From assembly GCF_029784155.1 (NCBI RefSeq), contig NC_073692.1, forward strand, positions 330,789,920 through 330,853,919: 64,000 bases of DNA, written 5' to 3'. The first letter of the stretch is position 1; each line of letters begins with the position of its first letter. This document shows, in pieces, positions 1 through 11,380 of the stretch. The translations under genes and the position numbers were made by a program. The notes under the pieces are model-generated. The model had not been told where the DNA came from, made no database searches, and saw nothing but the letters and a program-made list of their open reading frames with translations. Source of the stretch: Uranotaenia lowii. Taxonomy: Eukaryota > Arthropoda > Insecta > Diptera > Culicidae.

Positions 1-1206
1 TGAATCGAAAAAGAGAAAAAAAAATTGACGAGACAATCCCTGAAGATGGGCAAAATCACGATCGAAACGTTGAAAATTGAGTCAGAAGCTGCTGCCCTTG
101 ACGTCTTATATACACACTGACGGTTACTTTACCCTTCAATTAGTTCTACTATAAGATAACTATAATTGATTTTCGATTTTCTGTCTTTGTCAACCGACAA
201 CAAATTCCAACTTAAAGGGTCAGTTTTCTTCGTGAAATGATGTAAGTAATATGCCGCCGTACCACAGGAAAAAATCGCTGAAGGTGTGCCTTTGATAATT
301 GGACAGGGGGGGGGGGAAACCTGTTTTTCTATCCGCAAAAAAAAATCGACAAGAAAAACCACAAATGGACGACAGAGTGTGGGAGCAGCACAAATGACAA
401 TCAATTTTACAAGTTTTAAGGACCGACTCTGGTAGTAGGTAGGCACCTAATGTCTCAGCGAATCAATCAATCATGTAGCGAGCCGGTAATCATCCGAATG
501 ATTGGTGGAAATTGAAGGTTATGTCCAAGTACGACGTAATCGAGGCTTTAGACGACAAAAATCTATAATCCATATTTTTTCTTAGTTTTGGATTAATCCC
601 AAAATTGGATTGTAAAATCGTTCAGTCAATTTATAGATCGGAAACATATGTTCCCAAAATAACAAAGCTCCGCTTTTCGATACCGGCGATAACTTTTCCA
701 AGAACTATAAAATAACGGCGCTAAAGATATAATCGATAATCCCCAGCGAACAAAAACGGCAGTTGTCAATAAGGGGAAAAAGTTTTTTATCGCAATTACA
801 CACCATCATTTCGGTGAAATTGTTATTGGTTTCTGATTCCTCGAATCTGGGGAGTGATTCGAATGAAATCGAAAGAGACACACATCGGTTTACCCACATG
901 GATTGACGCCGAACTAAATTTAAAGTTTAAACAAGGCTGGAAAACCTCCAAATACCTGTGAGGTTCAGAGACATTATTCTATAACGACGTCAAGAGCGAC
1001 ATCGATTGTTGGTTGGGATCAGGGTTGGTAAATTTCGCCCGTCACGCTTGACCCGACTAGTTTTTTTTTCATCAAACGACCGGCACCTTACTCAATTGAC
1101 GGAGCCTCACTACTCGCATGACGGATAAAGCACGACACCAATCAACATTTCTCCGTCATGCGACTGGCGAAGCTCCTACACATCCTCGATCGGCTGCTGT
1201 CGACAG

Positions 1207-1390
1207 GTACAACTAATTGAACGACTTGCTGGCAGAGAGCAACAATAGCAATAAAAAACTGAAAACGGGCTTGCTGGCAGGAGCAACAATAATAATAAAT
1301 GCGTTTCTTTTTCGTCTTTGGTCGTCTTCGGCTTGCTGGCAGGAGCAACAATAATAATAAATGCGTTTCTTTTTCGTCATCGGTCGTTGA
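1207..1390. repeat. 62-bp tandem repeat, 2 good copies plus a decayed one
   Basis: The segment starting GCTTGCTGGCAGGAGCAAC at 1269 recurs at 1331, a 62-bp step, and is nearly identical through the AATAATAATAAATGCG block. A weaker copy precedes it at about 1228 (ACTTGCTGGCAGAGAGCAAC). Confidence 0.8.
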
Positions 1391-4300
1391 AATGCGATTG
1401 CTTGACTAGGTCATTATTTTAGCTTCCAATGACTGGGGAATGAATGACTGGCAAACGAATTGACTGGTCGTTAAGGAACAGTCAAATGAGTTTGAAGGAC
1501 CATTTTACCGTTGACCGTTGAATTTTGCCAACCCTGGTTGGGATACTAATCACCAAACTTGGGAATCAGTCCGACACGGAGTTTAGATTTGTTGAAATTA
1601 AAAATAACATAAATATGAATAGAAGTTTTTTGAACAATAACCAACGTTTCAATTCTTTTCAAGGATTGTAAAATTTCTTTTATGGTCTTCTTTGTAATAC
1701 AAAAAAAAATAACAAACACAAATTCTCGTCATGTTTTTAAATCTTGTATTTTATTATTGCTATTGAAAAATGAAATTTTTCGACATTTATAAAAATTTAG
1801 CAGTGAGCAGTTTTTTAAAGCTCATTATAATACAAAAAGATAAAACAAAAAAAATCAGTCAATAAAAAAACAGAAAGTTATTTTCAAGAATCTACAACAA
1901 AATGAAATTACAATTCCCTGAAAAAGACACAGAATAAAAAAGCGAAACGTTGGAAAAGTTAAACGCTTTACGCGTTAGATTATTCTGAAAACCGAATTTC
2001 GAACTCACTGTTAGAAAAAATAGAGTCGGTCCACTATGCTACCGTGGGTGAAATTGAATATTTTCTTTCTTTCTGTCATGTTGCTATGCTATTTTTAGCT
2101 CTTAGCAAATCGCAAGTAATTCAAACGATTCTAATTTGAAATAATCGTTCGATTATTCACGGCCATTGTGAACGAAAATAGAACATTCTGCGTCATGAAG
2201 ATGCCGACTTTCTCATTGTGGAATAAAATCGTCGCAATTTCTAAAACGGTTCCAATTGTGAAATCTGAAAATGATGCCTTAGTTTGAATGATTCAGAATT
2301 CACAACTCACAGTTAGAATTCAAATTGGAATATATTTTTAATGAGACTGCTCAATCTTTGACACTGAGAGAATGTGAGAACTTTCAGCACGCAGTGAGTA
2401 AATAAACTCATACTATGTTCGGAAAATGTTCGGTATTTGATTCGGATTTATGCACTCAAAAGTTGAAAATGAAGTTTAATTAGCAATTTGTTTTTTCATG
2501 CCAATCTTTTTTTGTTCTTAATGCATGTTTTCGGTGTCCTTTATTAAATAAATTCTATTTATGAAATTGTAATTTTGTCACTTTTCTTGAAACAAAGGAC
2601 CAACGAATGAATACCTAATATGGACGATTTTGATGGAACAAATGCGGATAAAAAAAAATCTTTGATAGAATTTTATAATTTTAAAAACAAAACTACACAG
2701 TAAAAACAGTAAATTTAAAAATGCAATAAGCTCATGCTCATTTGCTATCTGAACCAATTTCAAAACAAAGTTTAAAAATAAGCAAAACAAGAATCAAAAT
2801 TTGATAACATGCTCGAAAATTTGTACAATTAATTCATTATGTTAAGCATTAAATAAACACAAAACTATAGTAAAAAAACAGCCAAGACATTAGAGCAAAA
2901 GAGACGGAGAGAGAACGAACAACGCGTGAGAACCACTATTGAAAAACATCAACAAGAGCGCAGAGCAACATCAAATTCAGAAAAAAACAGCGAAAGTGTG
3001 AGAGCGAGAGAGCGTTTTAAGAGTAGTAGTAACGAATAAGTAACGAAAAAAAATCAAAATCAATTAAAAAATGAGAGTCCTATTCGGAAAAAAAGTATGC
3101 AGAAGAAACGAGGCAAAAGAGAAAAATTAACTTTTGCGCCTGGGAGGCAGTTTTCGACTCACCGAATACAGTTTGTTGAATGCGAGAATCGAATGTGGTT
3201 CAATGATTAGATTATTTGTTTTGCGATTTCGATTGCGGTGGTTGTTGTTAGTATTGGTGAGAATTTTTTCCGTTCGCGACATTGCGATTTTTTTTGGTTT
3301 TTGCAAAATGCCACCGACAAACGACAGGTTTTGGGGCCGAAACGTTTTTTTTTCGAATTACCAATACCGAGAGAGATAAAAAATGCAACGAGAGAGAAAA
3401 GAAAAAAAAACAGAGAAAATACACAACGGCGGGTTAGCTGGGTCTTCCTGGGTCGATGATGATTTTGATTGGGAAATGAGTATGAGAATTGACGCCTTAC
3501 TATAGCAATTTGAGTAATGAATGTGCACATTTAGTAACAGAGCGATTTGAAAAGAATTTGATTTGATTCCTATGAAAATTGCAATTAATACTTAGTTGAA
3601 ATAACCCTACCTAGAACATTTTTAAGTCCAGAGAAAAAACTTCCAATATAAATTATGAAAATCATTTAGAAACAACTACCATGACAAATAAAGAAACATA
3701 AACCAGGAATATACAAGTCTAATTCAATACACCAACAGTATTAACCGATTACAACACAGGAGTTATTTTGAGTCATAGGTCTCAAAATTCTTACGAAAAA
3801 TTAGTAAATCCTGCACACTTCTAATCAATTTTTTAAATATCTCTTCGATCTTAGATTTGTTTTTCGAGATATTCAGAGAAAACACTGGAATATACACATC
3901 AGTCGCGTTTAGAAATATCTTCTAAAAATTTAAGAAAGAAAATTATTAGAGAAACGTAATCAGAGATAGAGAGAGAACTTATAAGATTAACAAATTAGGA
4001 TATTAGGAGAGTAATTATTTTCAGTGCTGCCAATTTCCCGGTTTTCTGGACTTGCCTAATTTTTGCAGCGTTAACCTGACTCTATTTTTAAACAAATTTG
4101 TTTGAAGAAACTTGATTGTTCCGGTATTTTGAACATGTTTATTGAAAACGAATGTACAGAACGGAATAACTTAAGTAATATGTTAACAAAAATAAGTTTA
4201 AAAAAAAAATAAATATTAAGAACTTCTGTGATGTAAATGGTTAAAACTCTTCATACTAAAGACAATTGCCGATAAAAGTCTTGGGAATTATTTCAGCTTT

Positions 4301-4821
4301 TTTATATTTTTATATCTAGTTTTCATTTTACCACCGATCGACTTTTTTTATCATTAAATAAGTTTTTCTATTTAAAATAAATGAGATTCTTTAATATCTA
4401 CTTCTAATGCGTTCTATATAAAAGCTTAGTGAAATATAAATTAAGACATTTTTCTCCATCTAGCATTAGACAAGTAGGTCGTTCAAAAAAAAAACCCTCG
4501 TAGAAAAAGATCAAATGAAATATGTACAAAAAATATACAATGTTAGATGATGACAGAGGAAATGTACTACAGGAAAAGCCTAAAAAAAATTATCATCCAA
4601 CGAATAAAAAAAAAACTCTACAAATCAACTCTATCATGGAAAGCTTCGTACATAATAGAAACTGAGGTGAAATCACTCGGCACGAAGTAATGTACACGGA
4701 AAGAAAAAAAAAACCGATCACTCTCTAAGGAAATTGAAAAACTCTAACTTTCCACCACTTTTTCACTGTCGCTCTTCGTTCGCTCGTTTGACTGATTTTA
4801 TATCACGGTTTTACCATGAAT

Positions 4822-5644
4822 TATATATCAAACTTGTAAAACGTTCTTAATCACAACTAACTGAAAGAAAAAACAGCTAAGAAGATCCTGATAAAAAGGT
4901 CTGATCAATGACTGATAGGAACATCTGTTTAATCACTTACAGAGAGGTATTTTCGAAAAAAAATTTAGTTCAAAAAACGCCTTTGATCATAACTAACTGA
5001 AAAAAGGTAAAACAAAATTTTACAGATTTGTTCAACGAATTTTAGGTCTGTTTAGTGACTGATAAAAAGGTTTGTTCGCTTAGTTGGAAAGACGTTCTCG
5101 TTCACCAATAATCGAAAGAAAAAAGGTTAAACCAGAAGATGAAAAGGTCTGTTCAATGATTGATAGAAAGTTCTGTACGCAACCATATTTAGTTGACTGA
5201 TAGAATGGTTTGTTCAATGAGTACAAAAACTATATATATATCAAACTTGTAAAACGTTCTTAATCACAACTAACTGAAAGAAAAAACAGCTAAGAAGATC
5301 CTGATAAAAAGGTCTGATCAATGACTGATAGGAAAATCTGTTTAATCACTGACAGAGAGGTATTTTCGAAAAAAAAAATTAGTTCAAAAAACGCCTTTGA
5401 TCATAACTAACTGAAAAAAGGTAAAACAAAAATTTACAGATTTGTTCAACGAATTTTAGGTCTGTTCATTGACTGATAAAAAGGTTTGTTCGCTTAGTTG
5501 GAAAGACGTTCTCGTTCACCAATAATCGAAAGAAGAAAAGTTAAACCAGAAGATGAAAAGGTCTGTTCAATGATTGATAGAAAGTTCTGTACGCAACCAT
5601 ATTTAGTTGACTGATAGAATGGTTTGTTCAATGAGTACAAAAAC
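4822..5644. repeat. 413-bp tandem duplication with internal sub-repeats
   Basis: The block beginning TATATATCAAACTTGTAAAA near 4822 repeats at about 5235, and both copies end in CAATGAGTACAAAAAC (5230 and 5644). The copies are nearly identical, differing by a few bases and a one-base change in an A run. Inside each unit, motifs of the type CTGATAAAAAGGTCTG and AACTGAAAGAAAAAA recur about three times, so the unit itself probably grew from a shorter repeat of roughly 140 bp. Confidence 0.9.
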
Positions 5645-6070
5645 CTTCCCAACGCAAAGCTGATGGAATTGAGTTTTATAAGTAAAAAGTTCTTTTTTTT
5701 TGTAATCCAATGTTTGAATGAAAAAAAGAACAGTATCAATGAAAACTGATATGGTGGTTTACTTCCAATGAGCTTGATAAAATCTGATTTAAATAACCGT
5801 GCTCAGAATTTGAACAGAACAATAAAATATTAGGTACATAAATATACATTTCGTTGAGCCTAGTTGAAACAAGTTAAAATTCTAGATAAAAAAGAAAAAT
5901 ATCATTTATTGGGTTTGGGTGGGTCCCAATCATATCTAACGACAGTCATTGAACAGATCTATAAATTTTGAACTGTATATTTTTTATGATCTATTTCAAT
6001 GGAAAAAAAATCTGTTACATAAAATTTCAATTTCCTTTAAGTGATGAGTCAAAAAACAAAAAAAACAAAA

Positions 6071-6241
6071 AAGGGATGCCAGATAACAGACATAACAACA
6101 CAATCTAAAAATTTAGGTTTCTTAATTTTAGAAAAAAGAACATTTTTAGTTAAACATCTTTTGAAAACAAAATCCTCAAAAACTGTGCTGAAATTTAAGC
6201 TGTTCAATCAAAATTTCATTTCACATAATCTGGCATCCCTG
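6071..6241. mobile_element. small MITE-like element with GGGATGCCAG inverted ends
   Basis: Inverted ends GGGATGCCAGAT (6073-6084) and ATCTGGCATCCC (6228-6239) flank about 145 bp of AT-rich DNA. The same end sequence occurs in the inverted repeat at 31.8 and 32.4 kb. The ends resemble hAT termini (CAGGGATGCCAG type), but no clear 8-bp target duplication is visible. An open frame at 6041-6271 crosses it and is taken as chance. Confidence 0.55.
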
Positions 6242-6478
6242 CAAATGGTACTTTACTCAGAAATTAAATAGCTTACTCAAATTAGATAGAGCTAATGGGA
6301 GCCAGACGAACGAGTGAACGATTTGTGTGATGGGGAGATGGCTGTAGTACGCTAGTATGTACTCGAGCGACAATTCAAAATGAGAGCGATAGAAAGTGAT
6401 TGAGAGAGTTGAAAAACTAAAGAGTGAGAGAGTAGCAAAAAATCAAGAAACAATCCGGAGAGAACGCTCAAGCAATAC
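6240..6478. other. par-1 intron sequence downstream of exon C
   Basis: Follows the GTATTG splice donor (minus strand, 6478 downward) of the leftmost par-1 exon in the window. It contains GA-rich sequence on the plus strand and no further coding signal. Confidence 0.5.
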
Positions 6479-6631
6479 CTTTGACGGAGGGGATCGGTAG
6501 TGGCGGCGCTGTTGACACTACTGTCGGCCGACGGTCCCGGGCTCGAGACGGACGCACTTTTCACGTGCCCTTTGCCACTGCCAGCCCCGGCGGAACTACC
6601 GCGGGTGAATTCCGGTATCGGGCCAATGAAG
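6479..6631 (-). CDS. par-1: par-1/MARK kinase, linker exon C (leftmost in window)
   Basis: Minus-strand exon of 153 bp. It starts after an AACAG acceptor at 6632 and ends at a CAAAG|GTATTG donor (6479/6478). It begins with the last base of a codon opened by the previous exon and reads open for 50 codons, ending phase 2. The translation is Ser/Gly/Ala-rich and ends in SSVNSAATTDPLRQ, which resembles the vertebrate MARK linker stretch HSISSAATPDRIR. PAR-1/MARK kinases phosphorylate microtubule-associated proteins and act at the cell cortex in polarity; this exon is part of the unstructured linker between the UBA and KA1 domains, not the catalytic domain. GC content is clearly above the flanks. 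The next exons, including KA1, should lie left of the window. Family identity is from memory, without a search. Confidence 0.75.
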
Positions 6632-7651
6632 CTGTTTTTTTAAATTTTTTTACCCGATTGTTTAGTGTGTTTGTGTTTGGTAATAACATCATGCAGGTAG
6701 TATGAGTGAGTGTGTCGGGGTATTAGTTTACATGTAGTAGTGTCACAATTTGGTATTGTTCCCAATTCGATGACGCGGGTGGCAAAGATCCGTGACATTG
6801 GTGCGACGCGCGGAGAGGAGTTTATGTTTCATTCGGGTCGGGTTAACAAACGGTTTCGGTATAAACAATTGGTTTTTGGATTTTTGTTTTGTTTTGTGGT
6901 ACAGGTTCACAGAGAGAAAAAAGAGATAAAAAGTGAAAGAACAAGTGAAAATTCGGTTTGAAGGTTGAAACTGTTGTTTTCTGTAGCGTGAGCAGTGTTA
7001 AGGTTTGGTACTGTTTTTTTTTCTTCCTCTAATGATTTTAGAACAAACTTAAACGGTTAGATGTTTGGATTTGGTTAAACAAGACAAATTATGAATGCAC
7101 AAACAATAGATACATTGGATCGTGGCTTCATTCCAATGTTACTAGGAAGACAAATTCTATTTGGCTGACCGTCGTTCAACCTGTATCTAACTTAGATGAC
7201 CAAGAAATGGAAAACAACTACCATAATAAATTGCGGAATCTTTGAAACTACTCTCAAAATTTTAAATCACACTTAGAAAGTTGGAAAAAATACAGTTATT
7301 TATAAAATTGAACCACTATTCTATTTTTAAACATCATGAATCTACTCGACAAGACATACGAAACTCCGGAAATAATAATAAGTAACGAAACCCTACGAAA
7401 TAGAAATGGATGATGACGGCGAATTTGAAAGGGGTTTGGTTTGGTTTTATCCCGCGAATCAGACAAAGAATACTGTTAACGCTGTAGTAGGTATATGTTT
7501 CCCTATCTTGGTTTTTTGATTCCCTGTGGGATGCAGATCTCGGAAATCTGAATTCCCTCAGGGATATGATACCGATGTCAGTGTTTGCTTAATGATAAAG
7601 ATTATAGATAGGTAAACTATTTTAGCAGAAAAAAGGAATAGAACTACGTAC
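6632..7651 (-). other. par-1 intron (about 1.0 kb)
   Basis: Lies between phase-matched par-1 exons. It opens with GTACGT on the minus strand at 7651 and closes with AACAG at 6632. It has no coding signal that I could support. A GC-richer patch near 6760-6850 has no splice sites that fit. Confidence 0.65.
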
Positions 7652-7826
7652 GCTGAATCCGTGGTGGCGTTTGTCTTTTCCGTGGACGATGTCTTCTCGT
7701 ACAGGGTGGTGGACCGTCTCGGCATCATGCCGGCACTCGGCCCCACCGTTCGGTTGCCGTTGCTGGGATCGAACTTGCTACTGACCGTGCTGGTGGTACG
7801 GGGTTTCGCCGGACTGGAGATCGATG
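7652..7826 (-). CDS. par-1: par-1/MARK kinase, linker exon B
   Basis: Minus-strand exon of 175 bp between a CCAAAG acceptor (7827) and an AGC|GTACGT donor (7652/7651). It enters with two bases that complete the codon left by exon A and leaves with two bases that exon C completes, so all three exons share one frame. The translation includes SAGMMPRRSTTLYEKTSSTE, which matches the MARK-family block TRRNTYVCERTT in position and pattern; the preceding RTTSTVSSK corresponds to the KKSSTVPSS region. In human MARK2 the threonine in this block is, as I recall, the atypical PKC site that controls cortical localisation, so a regulatory threonine may be encoded here (inference). A later GTAGTT donor four bases downstream is possible but would break the phase. 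Confidence 0.8.
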
Positions 7827-7924
7827 CTTTGGGAATAGATAAAAATGAGCGGATAAACAAGGTACTCAAGCGTTAAAATTTTCCAGATAATTTCTGGTAA
7901 AAACAATGAAATATGAATACTTAC
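7827..7924 (-). other. par-1 short intron (98 bp)
   Basis: Has a GTAAGTATTC donor at 7924 and a CCCAAAG acceptor at 7827 on the minus strand. Its length is typical of short dipteran introns, and it joins two phase-1 exon ends. Confidence 0.75.
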
Positions 7925-8046
7925 AATTGTCTGCCGATGTGATCGGCTTGGTTATACTGGACGCCGGCCTCTGGTTTTGTGCGGCTAGTCTGGCCGTATT
8001 CTCTTTAATGGTGGCTGAGTCGATGGTGTTCTGTCGTTTGAAATTA
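7925..8046 (-). CDS. par-1: par-1/MARK kinase, linker exon A (rightmost found)
   Basis: Minus-strand exon of 122 bp, from acceptor TAGTAGCAG (ends 8047) to a strong donor AATT|GTAAGT (7925/7924). Forty full codons lie between single-base overhangs. The translation opens NFKRQNTIDSATIKENTAR and continues with an Ala/Ser/Pro-rich tail. This motif is, from memory, characteristic of insect PAR-1 just upstream of the RRxT block. I found no kinase or UBA exon to the right, so the next upstream intron must be very long or the exons lie beyond 64 kb. Confidence 0.8.
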
Positions 8047-8211
8047 CTGCTACTACAATCGAGGAGGAGGAGAAGATGAAGAAGAAAAAAAATATGATTA
8101 GGAGATATGAGATTTTTTTAATGACGGAATATAAACAAAAACATAATTTTTTATGAAAGAATTTGTATGACTGTGTAAGGTTAGTATCGAAACTTGTCTT
8201 CAAAAAACCCA
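8047..8211 (-). other. par-1 intron start next to LINE insertion
   Basis: AT-rich with a polypyrimidine-rich minus-strand tract leading to the exon A acceptor. It abuts LINE-related sequence from about 8212. Confidence 0.5.
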
Positions 8212-8810
8212 CTAGAGGCTGCCGACAGATCCTCGCCTAAGCTGCACAGAAGAAGTTGTGTATTTGGGTACCAAGTACCAACCCAATATCCAGACGCAAA
8301 AAGTGTCAGGCACCGTAGGTTTCAAATGTAGACGTAAGGTCCGACACGCGTTTCGGGGATCTTGAATCCAATTCGTGTGTACGACCAGAGGAAGTGCGTT
8401 TAACAACTTAATTTGTTTCCGGGAACTCCTGGAGCCAATTATGGACCTCAACACGAGGTCAAATACGAGGAACAAAAGGTGTCAGACACAAGACGTGTCA
8501 GGGTACGGCGCGTTTGGGGTGCCATGACCCCAATTGATACGTGCACCATTGGAAGTGCGTTTTGGGATCTCCTAGACCCAATTCGCAAAACGAGTAGTAG
8601 CGCAAAGTTTGGGTTTCAAGTCAACACTAGAAGAGTTTGCACCTTGACCCGTTCGAGGAGAACTCGGACCTTAAGTCGTAGAGAGTTGAGGTCATTGCTG
8701 AGGGGGTGGAGTCCTAAATGATGTATGTCGTGGAGCGCAGTAGCGCAAGATGACCTCTCACCACTAAAGAATTTATTTTATTTATTTGGTGTTCCGTCTC
8801 ACGACATAAC
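8212..8810 (-). repeat. 3' tail region of a degraded LINE
   Basis: Lies downstream (minus sense) of the LINE reverse-transcriptase fragment. It contains imperfect internal repeats: GGAAGTGCGTTT at 8390 and 8560, and a CCAATTCG block at 8370 and 8579. Near 8785-8815 a TTATTTATTTGGTG tract joins the coding part. No ORF here looks like a real gene. Confidence 0.45.
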
Positions 8811-8821
8811 CTGATGAACAA

Positions 8822-9878
8822 TATCTATTCCTCCAATTCACTCGGTTCATGGCAACCGTTCTCCAACTTTTCGAGCATTGCTTGTCTCGTTCCTACCGGA
8901 TTGGCAGCGAACACCTGTTCTGTAGGACAGTCGTTCGGCCAAAGATGGTTATTAACACTCGTCGCTCGAATACTCCGAGTGTGCTGTTTCCTCCTCGAGC
9001 AATATCCACGTCTCATGCCCATAGAGGACAACCGGTCTAAATAATGAGCGTTATGTACAGGTTACAATTCGTGCGAGGGCTAAGTCTTCTCGACCGCAGT
9101 TGATTGTGGAGACCATAGTTTGCACGACTTCTCACAGCTGGTGTCATTGTATGCGGTCACCAGTGAGCCGAAATAGACAAAGCCTTCGACTATCTCCAGC
9201 TCGTCGCCGTCGATCGTGACCTTGTTATTACTGGACAAGCGGGCTCGGTCAGTCTCGAATCCGCAAGCCAGCATATACTTCGTCTTGGACGTATTAATCA
9301 TTAACCCAATCCTTCCTGCTTCGCGTTTCAGTTTGCGATAGATCTCTTCCACCGTCGCAGTTGATCATAGTCGGCAGATCAACTGCGGCGATGTCATCGG
9401 TAAAGCTGATAAGTTGACTGGATCTGTTGCCCCGCATTTCGCCCACCGCTCGTCGAATAGCACCTTCTAGCGCCACGTTGAACATCATGCAGGATAGACC
9501 ATCACCTTGTCGAAGCCCCCTGCGCGATTCGAATGAACTCGACAATTCACCCGAAATCCGCACACAGTACTGCGTTCCATCCACCGTCACCTTGATCAGC
9601 CTGGTCAGCTTTCCGGAAAAGCCGTTCTGGTCCATGATTTTCCATAGCTCGTCACGGTCAATCGTGCCGTATGGGGCTTTGAAGTCGATGAATAGATAGT
9701 GCTTAGGGTCTTGGTATCCACGGCATTTTTGGAGGATTTGCCGTAGTGTGAAGATCTGGTCCGTCGTTGACCGTTCTCCATGAAGCCGGCCTGATGACTT
9801 CCCACGAATCTGTTTGCTTGTTAGGCGGCGGAGTATCACTGAATAATAGTTTATGCGGCAGTTAGTGTTGGGAACCAA
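8822..9878 (-). pseudogene. RTE-like non-LTR retrotransposon reverse transcriptase, broken
   Basis: A minus-strand remnant of a LINE ORF2 in several frames. The block 9878-9294 carries reverse-transcriptase motifs in order: GRLHGERSTTDQ, LFIDFKAPYGTIDR, GLRQGDGLSCMMFN and SFTDDIA (the catalytic box, usually FADDID or YADDI). The frame then shifts, with a small internal loss, near 9350. The block 9352-9080 continues with LKREAGRIGL, KTKYMLACGF and GFVYFGSLVT. A third block (about 9031-8825) follows with the end of the C-terminal region. These motifs are typical of RTE/BovB-type elements, which are common in mosquitoes. The 5' endonuclease part is missing. It cannot be active. Confidence 0.85.
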
Positions 9879-11170
9879 GTTAAGCGGCCCAGGTAGAGTT
9901 TAGGGAGTAGAAGGTATATGTGGAGTATGTCCCTTTGCACCCATAGAACCTGAGTAGTAAACTGGGAAGACGCGGTGGTTTGTGCCTTGTAATGAAATCC
10001 GTAAACGAGGTTTTACTACCGAGATTACCCAGTTAGTAAAAAAGGCAAAAACGTGCAGAAAGTTGGAAAACTCTGAAACGGGGATAACACTTAAAAAAGA
10101 AGTTTTGGATAACCAATTCCAAGTTTAAGAATTTTAAGGTCAGTCACTTAAATGAGGTAACGCAAACAGATGAACTGCGCAATGCCTTAGTCTCCCAATG
10201 TGAAGCCCAACATGAAGCCACCATTCAGCTTAAGGTCGATCCGCACAGCAGCGGAACAAAAGTGGCATGTTTCAGCTGTCCAAGAGCTTGTTGACTCCGC
10301 TTCATGTGTCGAATTTGGTAAAGTGAGATAGTCAATGTGCGGGATAGCGGCGTATCGGGAACCAGTTGGTGCTGCTAATGCGTGGAGTCTGATCATAGAT
10401 CCTTCGAATCCTGTGGTGGTACTGGTGTGAAGTTTCTGGTTGCTTAACGGCTTATTGAAACAAAAATTTATATGTACCGATATACTAGATGAAATCTGGT
10501 AATGAGAAATGTTTAGCCTTCCAGAAGTCACCGGGGCAACTATAGTAATCGTCGAAGTGATCGATTAGTAGAGTATCCGAGCAGCGTCGAAGCTAAGTGC
10601 GAGTGTACTAAGTAACTTCAACTGATGGACCTGAACATGATCATGGAGTGGTATGGTCTCATCATTGGAAGATTATGGAGAAGAGTGAGCTTAATTCAAC
10701 GAGGGTAGCTAAAAAGTTAAGGAATGATCTTTTGGACAGTGGATCTCGTTCAGAAGTATCCGAGTAGTGCCGTCTCCTAGGGCTGTCGGTGTCGACCTCC
10801 GGCCGACAAGGTTGAATTAGCCTTGCTTCATCCAAGTCAAGATGGGGTTGTTCGTTTTTGAGGACTGGAGATAGTCAAGTTAGATTTAATGCAATACCAA
10901 GACATCCGCACTAAGACTTCCACGGATGAATATGTGTGGCTCAGCATGCATAATGAACAGCTACAAGCAAAACCGGAGCTTTTGGTCCGCAGCTGCAAAT
11001 ACCTTGCCGGATCAATCACTTTCTTGCAAACATATCGGCAGAAACGTCTTTGAACTTGCCGGGGACATCACCTCGACCGAGTGGCTTTATAAAATGTTTG
11101 GCCAGGAAGCTGCCCAGAATCCAGACACGTTCTTTGGCTACTGCATTCTGCTTCAATGTCTGGTTGCTTA
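9879..11170. other. unassigned degenerate sequence, partly coding-like
   Basis: Several stretches stay open for 60-100 codons on either strand with coding-like composition (plus 10870-11050; minus 10531-10187; plus 10926-11213 up to the LTR), but none forms a complete ORF or matches a family I know. It reads as decayed transposon or pseudogene sequence. The LTR element at 11171 is inserted directly into it. Confidence 0.4.
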
Positions 11171-11361
11171 TGTTATATATGCGAAGTTCGAACTGTTTTG
11201 CTTATACCCTTAACGATAAGTCCGAATTATCAGACATCGCGATTATCCACGAAGTGAGAATTGTATTGTCTATAAATAAGAAATAAAGATATGAGCAAGT
11301 CTCTTTTGTTGCTGAGAACTCAACGCTGTAACGTGTGTTTAATGAAAGGAAGATCTATTTT
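11171..11361 (+). repeat. 5' LTR
   Basis: Begins TGTTATATATGCGAAG. It contains a TATA-like box TATAAATA at 11271-11278 and a polyadenylation signal AATAAA at 11282-11287. The right edge is inferred from the primer-binding-like TGGCGACGAG that follows at 11364. Length is about 190 bp. Confidence 0.8.
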
Positions 11362-11363
11362 AG

Positions 11364-11380
11364 TGGCGACGAGAAAAAGC
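11364..11380 (+). other. probable primer binding site
   Basis: TGGCGACGAG just inside the 5' LTR has the TGG start that pairs with a tRNA CCA end and the position expected for minus-strand priming in insect Ty3/mdg4 elements. The tRNA was not identified. Confidence 0.5.

Larger units (their letters stand above)
1..6072. other. non-coding region left of the par-1 exons
   Basis: AT-rich DNA with no convincing exon on either strand. The open frames here are short, low-complexity and lack matched splice sites. Because par-1 runs leftward and its C-terminal KA1 domain is not in the window, this is best read as par-1 intron (inference). It holds a 12-base G run at 305-316, a short tandem repeat at 1207-1390, a GA-rich stretch near 2880-3130 and a 413-bp tandem duplication at 4822-5644. 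Confidence 0.5.

Noticed and set aside
3157..3540. Possible minus-strand exon ending at a TATTCG|GTGAGTC donor near 3163
   Set aside because: After the upstream pyrimidine tract there is no AG acceptor before the donor, and the frame has no recognisable content.
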